Assembly: GCA_035628645.1 (NCBI GenBank)
Contig: DASPJL010000071.1
Coordinates: forward strand, 1 to 21,305
Direction: 5' to 3'
From: DASPJL01 sp035628645
Lineage (GTDB): Bacteria; Bacteroidota; Bacteroidia; Cytophagales; Cyclobacteriaceae
Length of the DNA stretch: 21,305 bases
Shown: positions 8,447-14,429 of the stretch, piece by piece
Numbering within the stretch: the stretch's first letter is position 1
How the letters are laid out: each line of letters starts with the position of its first letter
Position numbers and translations under genes: made by a program
Notes under the pieces: model-generated
Database searches by the model: none
Seen by the model: only the letters and a program-made list of their open reading frames with translations
What the model was told of the DNA's origin: nothing

Positions 8447-8583
8447 ATCTGTTTTTTGTTCTAAACACGATTTCTAAGGAGAATTGGTTTGAAATGGAAC
8501 TTCTGAAAAAAAGTTGTGAAAGTAACCTTTTGAATAACAGATCGTTTTTAGGTTGAATAAAAAAAGCCAGAAATAAAAGAAAC

Positions 8584-8609
8584 CCTTTGAGCCTTTGTTG
8601 GGTCAAAGG
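8584..8609 (+). promoter_or_regulatory. Inverted repeat upstream of the coiled-coil lipoprotein gene
   Basis: CCTTTGA (8584-8590) and TCAAAGG (8603-8609) are perfectly complementary with a 12-nt spacer. They end 23 bp before the ATG at 8633. No T-run follows, so a regulatory or leader hairpin is more likely than a terminator. The -7 elements of the divergent genes are not clear. Confidence 0.3.
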
Positions 8610-8632
8610 ATAAGTAAACAAATCAATTAGCT

Positions 8633-9112
8633 ATGTATAAAACACAATTAATTATTCTTTCGCTGGGCTTATTATTTGCCTGCAACAAACCGAATGAAAA
8701 GCAGGAAGAGCTTTATGTTGAATTAAAGAAAAATCATGCATATTATCAGGAAGCTCAAAATCGGATAGATACCAGCTTAAAGCAAACAGAAGAAGATCTT
8801 TTAAGTGTAAGGGATAGTCTTCAAAGTGAATTGGGTCCTTTTTCTATTGAATATCAAATGTTTAATGAGGATCTGAAGAAATTCCTGACCATTCTCGAAG
8901 AAAAAGCCATTTCTCACAAAGATGTCCTATATGAACAAGCGGTTTTAGAGGATGAAATCCTGAATCAAAGAATGGAATATAATGAGGCGTTGGAAAAGAA
9001 AGAATTAATCGAGAAAAGGAGGGAAGAGGTGGAGAAAAACTTTGAATTAAGCCTTTCTTTGCAAGATACACTGTTGACTAAAGCAAATAAATTAATAAAT
9101 AAAAATAGTTAG
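8633..9112 (+). CDS. Coiled-coil lipoprotein of unknown function
   Basis: 159 residues. The N-terminus is a lipoprotein signal with lipobox LLFAC (Cys17). The rest is almost entirely charged helix with heptad character: roughly residues 24-62, then 72-150 with many Glu/Lys (EKKELIEKRREEVEKNFELS). There are no catalytic-looking motifs. It is probably a membrane-anchored rod in the periplasm. It is followed immediately by a strong terminator, so it is monocistronic. I do not recognise a named family; the product is called from signal and coiled coil only. Confidence 0.75.
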   Translation: MYKTQLIILSLGLLFACNKPNEKQEELYVELKKNHAYYQEAQNRIDTSLKQTEEDLLSVRDSLQSELGPFSIEYQMFNEDLKKFLTILEEKAISHKDVLYEQAVLEDEILNQRMEYNEALEKKELIEKRREEVEKNFELSLSLQDTLLTKANKLINKNS

Positions 9113-9127
9113 AATGAAACATTTTTT

Positions 9128-9174
9128 AACACAACCCATGGATTAATTTTTTAATCCATGGGTTGTGTTGGTTT
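9128..9174 (+). terminator. Strong terminator hairpin shared by convergent genes
   Basis: A perfect 19-bp stem: AACACAACCCATGGATTAA (9128-9146), loop TTTT, complementary arm 9151-9169, then GGTTTTT on the plus strand. It ends the lipoprotein gene. The right arm also encodes the last five residues (TQPMD) and the stop codon of the minus-strand gene. On the minus strand no T-run follows, so termination there is less certain. Confidence 0.85.
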
Positions 9175-9507
9175 TTCTCCGGATGAGTAATCACCAAAGC
9201 ATTTTCCAAATTTACTTTTAAACTTCTCTTTATCTTCAGGAGTCATTCGTTGCATTTTCTCATAAAATTTTTGCCGCCACATCACCCTGTTTCCTTGATG
9301 GTTACAGCCCCCTCTTCCACCAAAGCCAGTAAACAAGATTTTCGAAAGCACTAATATTCCAAGGGCCTGAATGAAGTTGATGGTCGGGCCATTGAAAATA
9401 TCTGGAATTAACCAGTTCCATAAAAACATTACTGCAACAGCAAAAACAAAGATTGCTGACGCTACGCAAACTATGATTTTAAGAATTTTTAAAAATGTAT
9501 TATTCAT
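9151..9507 (-). CDS. Small two-TM membrane protein next to an ECF sigma gene
   Basis: 118 residues. Two hydrophobic segments: ~8-30 (ILKIIVCVASAIFVFAVAVMFLW) and ~43-62 (NFIQALGILVLSKILFTGFG), joined by the short loop NWLIPDIFNGPTI. A Gly/Cys/Arg segment (GGRGGCNHQGNR) and a charged C-terminal tail (~73-118, FYEKMQRMTPEDKEKFKSKF) follow. By the positive-inside rule both ends are cytoplasmic. I recall similar FLWNWLMP...ILF.GFGG proteins encoded beside sigma-70 genes in Bacteroidota. It lies 145 bp downstream of the sigma gene on the same strand and is probably co-transcribed. A role as sigma partner or anti-sigma is inference. Its stop codon lies in the terminator stem. Confidence 0.8.
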   Translation of the reverse strand: MNNTFLKILKIIVCVASAIFVFAVAVMFLWNWLIPDIFNGPTINFIQALGILVLSKILFTGFGGRGGCNHQGNRVMWRQKFYEKMQRMTPEDKEKFKSKFGKCFGDYSSGEKPTQPMD

Positions 9508-9652
9508 GTGAATATAATTTATTTTTTAATTGCCACATGGAATACGCCATTGGATATTCATCCTCGTTTGGATGATTTTCAACCATGGCTATTTCATATT
9601 GTTGATAATTTCAATTTATAGTATAGGGTTTTACAACCAAAAGTTATTTCGA

Positions 9653-10237
9653 TTATAATCCCAGTTCATTATATAAATCCTGGAGTCGCTTCCTCAAATA
9701 CAACACCGCATATCGTTTTCTTGATAAAAGCGTGTTGACGGATTGATTGGTTAATTCAGAAATTTCTTTAAAGCTCATTTCTTCAAACTCATGCAGAACA
9801 AAGACCTTTTTTTGTTCTTCGGGAAGTTCATCCAAAGCCTCCTCTATCTGTTCCCAAATAATGGTTCGCGCATAAACTTCATCAGGACCATTACTCAGGT
9901 CAGGAAGAATTTCTTCCAGCATGATGGGCCCATCTTCAGCTTTTTGGTTTGTAGCACTTGTATAACTGCTGAAAGATTCTGGTTTCTTTTTCCGATACCG
10001 GTCAGTTATTTTATTTCTGGCCACTCTGAATAACCAGGAGGTGATTTTTTCCAGTGATTCGATTTGTTTGTATCCTGAAATGAATTGATAGAAAACATCC
10101 TGCAGAATATCTTCAGCGTCTTCTTTGTCAGGTACCCTTTGTCTGATAAAATTGAATAACCGTCTCCGCTCTTTTTTGACGGTATCTTCAATTAATTCCA
10201 GTTGGGCTTTGGTCATTGATGAAGTTAAGGCGTCCAT
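9653..10237 (-). CDS. ECF-type RNA polymerase sigma factor
   Basis: 194 residues. Sigma region 2 is at ~25-90 (LFNFIRQRVPDKEDAEDILQ...VFYQFI, then ITSWLFRVARNKITDRYRKK for -10 recognition). A variable linker follows, then region 4 at ~132-187 (LDELPEEQKKVFVLHEFEEM, SFKEISELTNQSVNTLLSRKRYAVLYLRKRL), the helix-turn-helix for -35 contacts. It redirects RNA polymerase to a dedicated promoter set. No FecR-like or zinc-binding anti-sigma gene is next to it; the only co-directional neighbour is the two-TM protein downstream. The start ATG at 10237 lies in a perfect 7-bp hairpin. Met8 at 10216 is an alternative start. Confidence 0.92.
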   Translation of the reverse strand: MDALTSSMTKAQLELIEDTVKKERRRLFNFIRQRVPDKEDAEDILQDVFYQFISGYKQIESLEKITSWLFRVARNKITDRYRKKKPESFSSYTSATNQKAEDGPIMLEEILPDLSNGPDEVYARTIIWEQIEEALDELPEEQKKVFVLHEFEEMSFKEISELTNQSVNTLLSRKRYAVLYLRKRLQDLYNELGL

Positions 10238-10251
10238 TTAGCCTATGGACG
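10231..10251 (-). promoter_or_regulatory. Hairpin over the start codon of the ECF sigma gene
   Basis: On the minus strand CGTCCAT (10251-10245) pairs perfectly with ATGGACG (10237-10231) across a 7-nt loop. The AUG is the first triplet of the 3' arm. Such a helix would hide the initiation codon in the mRNA. It could be chance in a 150-bp gap, but the exact overlap with the AUG is notable. Confidence 0.4.
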
Positions 10252-10351
10252 GTGATGCGGATTAAAATATTTTAAACAGTGTGAAAATAGTTAAAGAATT
10301 TCTAAAAAAGCAATTCGGATTTTAAGAATTCAATCTCGCTTACAGAAGTGA

Positions 10352-10380
10352 AAAGGAATGATTATCAGGGTATTTCCTTT
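10352..10380 (-). terminator. Weak hairpin downstream of the PadR-linked membrane gene
   Basis: AAAGGAA (10352-10358) and TTCCTTT (10374-10380) are complementary with a 15-nt loop, 9 bp behind the stop at 10389. There is no T-run on the minus strand, so it may only slow transcription before the sigma gene. Confidence 0.25.
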
Positions 10381-10388
10381 CTCTTCTA

Positions 10389-11741
10389 CTAGTTTTGAGG
10401 AACCATTTTGTTTTCATTGTATTCCAGTAGCTGTTTCATGTACGCCTCATTCTGTGGATTTTGGTAGCTCTTTTCATAAAGTTCCAAAAAGACCTTATCA
10501 TTGGCATAGACTGAATTTACAAGGCTTTTATTAGGCATTTGTGAATAGGGAAAAGCAAGGAGATAATATCCCAAAAGACTTATTGCAACTACCCTGAAAA
10601 GCTGATGTTTGTAAAAGGCAACAAGAACTACTACAAAAAGTATCAGAATAGGCAGATTGTATACCGAGGATTCCAAGAAAGGGAAAGTGGAAATTTGCCT
10701 ATAAAGCAATAAACTATAGACGAACAAAATCAAACTGAGCAATAGCAGAATAATGCTTTGACTATTCCTTTTTCTTGAAGCCTCTACTCCATACCATATA
10801 CATGCCATTAGCCCCAATAATATATAAGGAAGATTTACTGAAAAATTTATTAATGGAAAAGGCCACTGCATTATTTTGAATAAGCCAGTAATTAACGCTA
10901 AACTGTAGGCTACAGAACTAACAATCCAAAGTAAAATACGTCGTCCTTTATGATTTGGCGTGGTAAACACAGGCCAGGTATAACTGATAAAAAGAATAGC
11001 GAAACAGAAGAGCGTGGTTATAATGAATATGTTACCGAGAAAATTTATAAGTAGCATCCTCGCACAAAAGCCCATAAATAGAAAGATAAAAAGTATAAGT
11101 TCGGCCTTTTTGTGATTTTTTTTGATAATATCTATCAAGACATGAGCTGCTGCTTTGTCAGCTTTGATAAAGAACATAAGGCTTATTATAATTGGAAGAA
11201 AGATAAGAATGCTCAAAGAAATAACCATTAAATATCCCGCGCCGGGCCAATGATATAACTTGAAAATTATGCTAATTATAAATAAGAATATTATAAAAAC
11301 AGCAGCTAATATGAAGGCTTTCTGGCTTTTACTTTTTCCATCAGGATTGAAGTACCAACGGACATTGGAGTAAATATATAGTCCAATTAAGCATAGTTCT
11401 GATATACTTATAAGCGCTCCTGCAAATGGTATAAATAACAAATAGCCTGCAATGCCTGACAGTAGGGCAAATAATGTGAGATAAGTCACTTTTTCTAAAA
11501 GAGATACTCTGTTTTCTAGCAGGTCTCTGATGTTTTGTTGTGTCATTTTTAGTTCGTTGGGTTTTAAAGTCTTCAATACTATTAGATAAGCGCTTTCAAA
11601 ATCTGGCTGATTTTCCATTTCTTGCTCTACAGACGAGCATAGAAAATCCAACAGATCAACTTCCAATTCAGGCATCGTTATGCCTCGCTGACGGATATCC
11701 ATTAGAATGAATTCCGTTTGTTTTTGGCTTAAATAAGGCAT
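10389..11741 (-). CDS. PadR-coupled polytopic membrane protein with cytoplasmic N-terminal domain
   Basis: 450 residues. Residues ~1-85 are soluble and helical (LSQKQTEFILMDIRQRGITM, then ELEVDLLDFLCSSVEQEM..FESAYLIVLKTL). They resemble the short helical domain that precedes membrane parts in PadR-linked Bacteroidota proteins (usually LLDHICC). The rest carries about 11-12 TM segments from ~90 to 415. Two copies of a GldL-like motif follow TM ends: FKLYHWPGAGYL and FKIMQWPFPLIN. A soluble tail of ~40 residues ends the protein. The start lies one nucleotide after the PadR stop (TGA T ATG), so translation is probably coupled and the two are one operon. The function is unknown; PadR-linked membrane proteins are often envelope-stress or transport related, which is only family-level expectation. 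Confidence 0.82.
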   Translation of the reverse strand: MPYLSQKQTEFILMDIRQRGITMPELEVDLLDFLCSSVEQEMENQPDFESAYLIVLKTLKPNELKMTQQNIRDLLENRVSLLEKVTYLTLFALLSGIAGYLLFIPFAGALISISELCLIGLYIYSNVRWYFNPDGKSKSQKAFILAAVFIIFLFIISIIFKLYHWPGAGYLMVISLSILIFLPIIISLMFFIKADKAAAHVLIDIIKKNHKKAELILFIFLFMGFCARMLLINFLGNIFIITTLFCFAILFISYTWPVFTTPNHKGRRILLWIVSSVAYSLALITGLFKIMQWPFPLINFSVNLPYILLGLMACIWYGVEASRKRNSQSIILLLLSLILFVYSLLLYRQISTFPFLESSVYNLPILILFVVVLVAFYKHQLFRVVAISLLGYYLLAFPYSQMPNKSLVNSVYANDKVFLELYEKSYQNPQNEAYMKQLLEYNENKMVPQN

Positions 11742-11742
11742 A

Positions 11743-12096
11743 TCAGCTTAAAGCAATACTTTGCAGTCCCGGTTTGAAGTCCATAAGCTTTTTCATGGTA
11801 CTCAGATAGTCGGTGAATTCAATAATCTTTTCACGGGCGGTGGAGCTGCCTTTAGTTGAAAGGGAATAATATATCCTTACCCTGTCTCCAACTACAGTTT
11901 TTTCTACAGTCAATTCTCCATCGTCTTTAAGTTTATGAAGAACAGGATATATTGCCGCCACTGCCATATCTATTTTGCCGCCCGAAAGCTCTTTAATAGA
12001 TTGTATAATTTCATACCCATACATCTTCTTATGTTCCGATAATAGCTTAAGAATGATGGTCTTTAATGTACCTTTAATTAGTTCTGACGAATACAT
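11743..12096 (-). CDS. PadR-family transcriptional repressor
   Basis: 117 residues from the ATG at 12096. A longer frame from 12135 would add 13 residues, but family members begin close to MYS.EL.KGTLKTIILKLL, and the longer frame would run into the inverted repeat. The winged helix spans ~8-85: LKTIILKLLSEHKKMYGYEI, KIDMAVAAIYPVLHKLKDDGELT (recognition helix and wing), RIYYSLSTKG. A short C-terminal helix (~88-108) would form the dimer arm, as in the short PadR-s2-like class. It is likely an autorepressor of itself and the coupled membrane gene through the AT-rich inverted repeat just upstream. The inducer is unknown. Confidence 0.92.
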   Translation of the reverse strand: MYSSELIKGTLKTIILKLLSEHKKMYGYEIIQSIKELSGGKIDMAVAAIYPVLHKLKDDGELTVEKTVVGDRVRIYYSLSTKGSSTAREKIIEFTDYLSTMKKLMDFKPGLQSIALS

Positions 12097-12111
12097 GATG
12101 TAATGTATAAA

Positions 12112-12150
12112 AAAATATTTATATATATTATTCATATATATAAATATTTT
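12112..12150. promoter_or_regulatory. Probable PadR operator: perfect 17-bp inverted repeat
   Basis: AAAATATTTATATATAT (12112-12128) and ATATATATAAATATTTT (12134-12150) are exact reverse complements with a 5-bp centre. The site lies 16 bp upstream of the padR ATG, where the promoter should be. PadR proteins typically bind AT-rich dyads in their own promoter. The A/T-only composition raises the chance of a random dyad, but 17 of 17 is long. Confidence 0.65.
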
Positions 12151-12202
12151 AAAAATAATAAAAAAAGAAGGTAATGGGAAGTAGTTTTTACTTAGTAAAA
12201 AT

Positions 12203-12273
12203 GGAATGTCCCAACAGTCTTTCCGAATTTATTTTTGAATCTAATAAAGACGGAAATATCTTTTGGGACATCC
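12203..12273 (-). terminator. Long three-tier stem-loop downstream of the DUF6232-like gene
   Basis: The outer arms ATGTCCCAA (12206-12214) and TTGGGACAT (12263-12271) are perfect, with extra GG/CC pairs outside a bulge. Inside are TTTCCG/CGGAAA pairs and then TTTATT/AATAAA pairs, with near-symmetric internal loops of 6/5 and 2/2 nt. On the minus strand ATTTTTAC follows, so it can end the upstream gene. An extra dyad TTTTTACT-T-AGTAAAAA lies at 12185-12201. The structure is longer than a normal terminator and may be a structured 3' UTR or a small mobile remnant. Confidence 0.5.
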
Positions 12274-12296
12274 TACCTTTTTCCAAAGGCAAAAAA

Positions 12297-12752
12297 TTAT
12301 TCTATCGAAATGTCTCTTTTGGATCTAAAAGCGTCGTTGATTGCGGTAACTATTTGATTGATGTATTCCTTTTTACTACTCACAATTGCATTTTTATCTC
12401 CTTCAGCCGTCGAAATTCTCACTGCATATTTATCGCGGGATAATATGAGCCATAAAATTCCGATAGTCATTAAAATTGCACCGGCCCATATGGCCACCAT
12501 ATTAGGGCTTATGCTATTTCCGTTCATCATCATATCAGGGAAAAATGGGGCGACAAATTCAAGAATTCCCAAAATAAGAGCAATTAATCCTATAAATATT
12601 AAAAGAATGGCTGGAAATTTTGAGGCGTGTATAGTCCATAACCCATGATGGATAATCCCTCTCAAGGAATATACTTTTTCTTTTACCCGTAAATTCTCAT
12701 CTGTTACGGTTACACCATGCCCATCTGTATATATTACTTTATTTGGTTCCAT
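12297..12752 (-). CDS. DUF6232-like two-TM membrane protein
   Basis: 151 residues. The N-terminal ~45 residues form a small strand-rich domain (VIYTDGHGVTVTDENLRVKE.KVYSLRGI). Two TMs follow at ~46-70 (FPAILLIFIGLIALILGILE) and ~84-104 (NMVAIWAGAILMTIGILWLI), then a strand-rich tail (~108-145: YAVRISTAEGDKNAIVSSKK.YINQIVTAINDAF). The pattern 'short stress-free domain, two TMs, YAVRISTA.G....V.S' is what I recall for DUF6232, a family with no known function. It is on the same strand as padR, but a hairpin with a T-run lies between them, so it is probably transcribed separately. Confidence 0.75.
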   Translation of the reverse strand: MEPNKVIYTDGHGVTVTDENLRVKEKVYSLRGIIHHGLWTIHASKFPAILLIFIGLIALILGILEFVAPFFPDMMMNGNSISPNMVAIWAGAILMTIGILWLILSRDKYAVRISTAEGDKNAIVSSKKEYINQIVTAINDAFRSKRDISIE

Positions 12753-13004
12753 AATTTTATTTTTTTTATCAATTCTGTATTTAAATATTTTAAAACAATA
12801 CTCTTTTTAATACGGACACATATTTTCTAAGTTTCCCGTTTTTAAGCATAAAAATACTGATCTTTAATAGGTTACTTTTTAGATATTTTTTAGCAATTAC
12901 ATTTATTGCGGTTTTTTTCTCCCAAGTTGAAGCTTTCCTTACAATAGTATTATCTGGTGAAGATGTAGGTTTCCCGTAATGGGATTTCCCACTAATTTTC
13001 AAGT

Positions 13005-13265
13005 ATGATTGACTTAGACAAATTTAATAGCCTTTGGCTTGACGATAAGATAAAAGTTACCAAGGAGAAGGGTAGATTTCTATTATCTTTAACAGGTGTA
13101 AAACACAAAAAATACTTGTTTAATCTTGAAAATTTCTATGTAGAAGTTCACTTTAACCTTAAGGTTGGAAAAGTGGATGAGATAAAGTCATTTTACAGTA
13201 CGTCTTCATTAACGCCTTATTTATCAAAAATAAATATTTCTGATGTGTATAACTATGAAGATTAA
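13005..13265 (+). CDS. Small cytoplasmic protein of unknown function
   Basis: 86 residues starting MIDLDKFNSLWLDDKIKVTK, with no signal peptide or TM. The centre FNLENFYVEVHFNLKVGKVD and the following IKSFYSTSSLTPYLSKI recall a group of small Bacteroidota proteins with the pattern L.NFYVEV.Y....I...R.F....L..YL..I; I have no name for it. Predicted strands followed by a helix are consistent with one compact domain. Codon use looks like that of the neighbours. It is flanked by gaps on both sides, so it is probably monocistronic. No clear promoter box was found upstream. A 70-aa ORF divergent from it starts with TTG and was not accepted. Confidence 0.6.
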   Translation: MIDLDKFNSLWLDDKIKVTKEKGRFLLSLTGVKHKKYLFNLENFYVEVHFNLKVGKVDEIKSFYSTSSLTPYLSKINISDVYNYED

Positions 13266-13376
13266 ATTTAGTCTGATGTAATAGTTGCTCCATTTCCTTT
13301 TGTTCTATTTTTTACTATAAATTTTTAGTTTTATTCTTTTCTGAATAACCTTCCAATGTTAATTTGGGATTAAACC

Positions 13377-13406
13377 TTTGATAATTTTTTAGTTTTCTTA
13401 GATTTG
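13377..13406 (+). promoter_or_regulatory. Bacteroidota promoter of the acyl carrier protein gene
   Basis: A -33 TTTG (13377-13380) and a -7 TAGATTTG (13399-13406, exact TAnnTTTG) are separated by 18 bp. Transcription would start near 13413, giving a leader of about 35 nt. This is the only promoter in the window where both boxes are visible. Confidence 0.65.
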
Positions 13407-13417
13407 TATAAATCTAA
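13398..13417. promoter_or_regulatory. Palindromic operator candidate over the ACP -7 box
   Basis: TTAGATTT (13398-13405) and AAATCTAA (13410-13417) are perfect complements with a GTAT centre. The dyad covers the -7 box and the likely transcription start, where a repressor would block polymerase. A match of 8/8 in an AT-rich region could arise by chance, but the position is telling. Confidence 0.45.
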
Positions 13418-13448
13418 ATGTTTTATATACATTATAAATTAACACATA

Positions 13449-13706
13449 ATGAATAACATAGCTCAAAAAGTTACTGAAATATTGGTTGATAAATTAGGAA
13501 TAGCAGAATCTGAGGTAACACCAGACGCTAATTTTATTAAAGATCTGGGAATCGACTCCCTGGATTATGCTGAAATAGTAATGGAATTTGAGCAAACTTT
13601 TAATATCCGTATTCCTGACAGTGATGCAGAGAAACTTCAAACAATGAAACAAGCGGTTCAATACATTGAAGAGCAGCTTTCAAAAAACCCGAAAAAGGTG
13701 GCCTAA
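13449..13706 (+). CDS. Acyl carrier protein, stand-alone
   Basis: 85 residues, the normal size. A four-helix ACP with the phosphopantetheine site D-S-L at 36-38 (LGIDSLDYAEIVMEFEQTFN), so Ser37 is the carrier residue. The N-terminal VTEILVDKLGIAESEVTPDA and C-terminal TMKQAVQYIEEQL fit the family. ACPs carry acyl chains as thioesters in fatty-acid or related synthesis. The usual fabF/rnc neighbours of the housekeeping acpP are absent; the gene is alone between its own promoter and a strong terminator, so it may serve a second pathway. This could also simply be the main acpP relocated. The gene symbol is left open for that reason. Confidence 0.93.
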   Translation: MNNIAQKVTEILVDKLGIAESEVTPDANFIKDLGIDSLDYAEIVMEFEQTFNIRIPDSDAEKLQTMKQAVQYIEEQLSKNPKKVA

Positions 13707-13727
13707 GAATAAGCTGTCGCATTGCTT

Positions 13728-13758
13728 AAAGGAATCTTCAAAAGATTCCTTTTTTTTT
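13728..13758 (+). terminator. Rho-independent terminator of the ACP gene
   Basis: A perfect 11-bp stem, AAAGGAATCTT (13728-13738) with AAGATTCCTTT (13742-13752), a CAA loop and a T-run through 13758. It lies 22 bp after the stop. Confidence 0.9.
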
Positions 13759-13879
13759 GTTGCAATTGAGCAGGTTCGAAAAAAACGTCACAAATAGTTA
13801 TAGGTTTTTGGGTTTTAAATAGGGGGAAATGCAAACATTGTTGTATTAAGAAAGTAATTGGTTGAAAACTCAAAATAAA

Positions 13880-14026
13880 ATGCAAAAATTAAGTATTAAG
13901 ATTGAAAACAGTTTATTAAAGCCTATGATTATTCCCCGTTTTAAAATTTATTTGAAAGGGTGGGAGGAGTCTTTGAAGAACTTTAATGATTTTTCTAAAG
14001 AAGAGGTTAATCTAAAAAGAGCTTGA
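13880..14026 (+). CDS. Possible 48-aa small protein
   Basis: ATG at 13880 opens a frame of 48 residues ending in TGA at 14024-14026. It begins MQKLSIKIENSLLKPMIIPR and continues with FKIYLKGWEESLKNF, then an acidic/basic tail ending EEVNLKRA. The peptide is amphipathic and basic, without TM or signal. Codon use and residue mix look coding, unlike the T-rich sequence after it. It lies 121 bp behind the ACP terminator, so it would need its own promoter, which I could not identify. I know no family. It is too short for standard ORF thresholds. Confidence 0.45.
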   Translation: MQKLSIKIENSLLKPMIIPRFKIYLKGWEESLKNFNDFSKEEVNLKRA

Positions 14027-14429
14027 ATTAAAGTTTTAAATCAGAGTCAATTTTTTATCTGTGGCTATTTTTTAATACCCTTTCGATTTTTGAAGGGGTA
14101 ATTATCAAGTCAATTTTTATTTAATTTCAGATAGATTATTTTGATTTGAAGGCGAATTTTTTAGAAAGATAATGCTTGAAATAATTTAAAATTTGTAGTG
14201 AAATACTTTTGTCCTTTTGCAAAAGAAGGAAAAATATAATTGTATTTTTTAAAATGTGAATAGGATTTAACAAGGGGATGTGCGGCAACATTCCTATTTA
14301 TTTGCGTTTTTTTGAAAATATATTCACCTATTCTTTGGAAATCCTTTTTTTCTCCCTATTTTTTCTGACTAGTTTGTCGTTACCCAAAAGTCTATATTAA
14401 AAAACCCTTTATTTACTTAAAAAAGATTA
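14027..14429. other. T-rich gap before the orphan sigma gene
   Basis: 403 bp without a secure gene. It holds an exact TAnnTTTG box (TACTTTTG, 14204-14211) directly followed by the palindrome CTTTTGCAAAAG (14214-14225), about 220 bp before the sigma start. It also holds a 7-bp dyad AATAGGA/TCCTATT within about 14260-14320. A 40-codon frame (14278-14400) begins after GGGG; it is Phe/Leu-rich, as expected by chance from T-rich DNA. A long 5' leader or a small RNA is possible. Confidence 0.4.
14204..14211 (+). promoter_or_regulatory. Possible -7 promoter box upstream of the orphan sigma gene
   Basis: TACTTTTG matches TAnnTTTG exactly, but no TTTG lies at the right distance upstream. If used, the transcript would have a ~210-nt leader before the sigma ATG. 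The palindrome CTTTTGCAAAAG starts 3 bp downstream, over the expected start site. Confidence 0.35.

Noticed and set aside
8436..8621. 61-aa ORF on - upstream of the CinA-type gene
   Set aside because: It overlaps the CinA-type start by 11 bp, is Phe/Leu-rich and shows no family pattern; it is the antisense of a hairpin-containing leader.
12174..12443. 89-aa ORF on + across the padR upstream region and the DUF6232-like gene
   Set aside because: It overlaps the convincing DUF6232-like CDS on the other strand and is made of the stem-loop sequence in its first part.
12790..13002. 70-aa basic ORF on the minus strand divergent from the 13005 gene
   Set aside because: It starts with TTG, has a low-complexity Lys/Ile/Leu composition typical of AT-rich noncoding DNA, and no recognisable domain.
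13703..13885. 60-aa ORF on - behind the ACP gene
   Set aside because: It runs through the ACP terminator and is low complexity.
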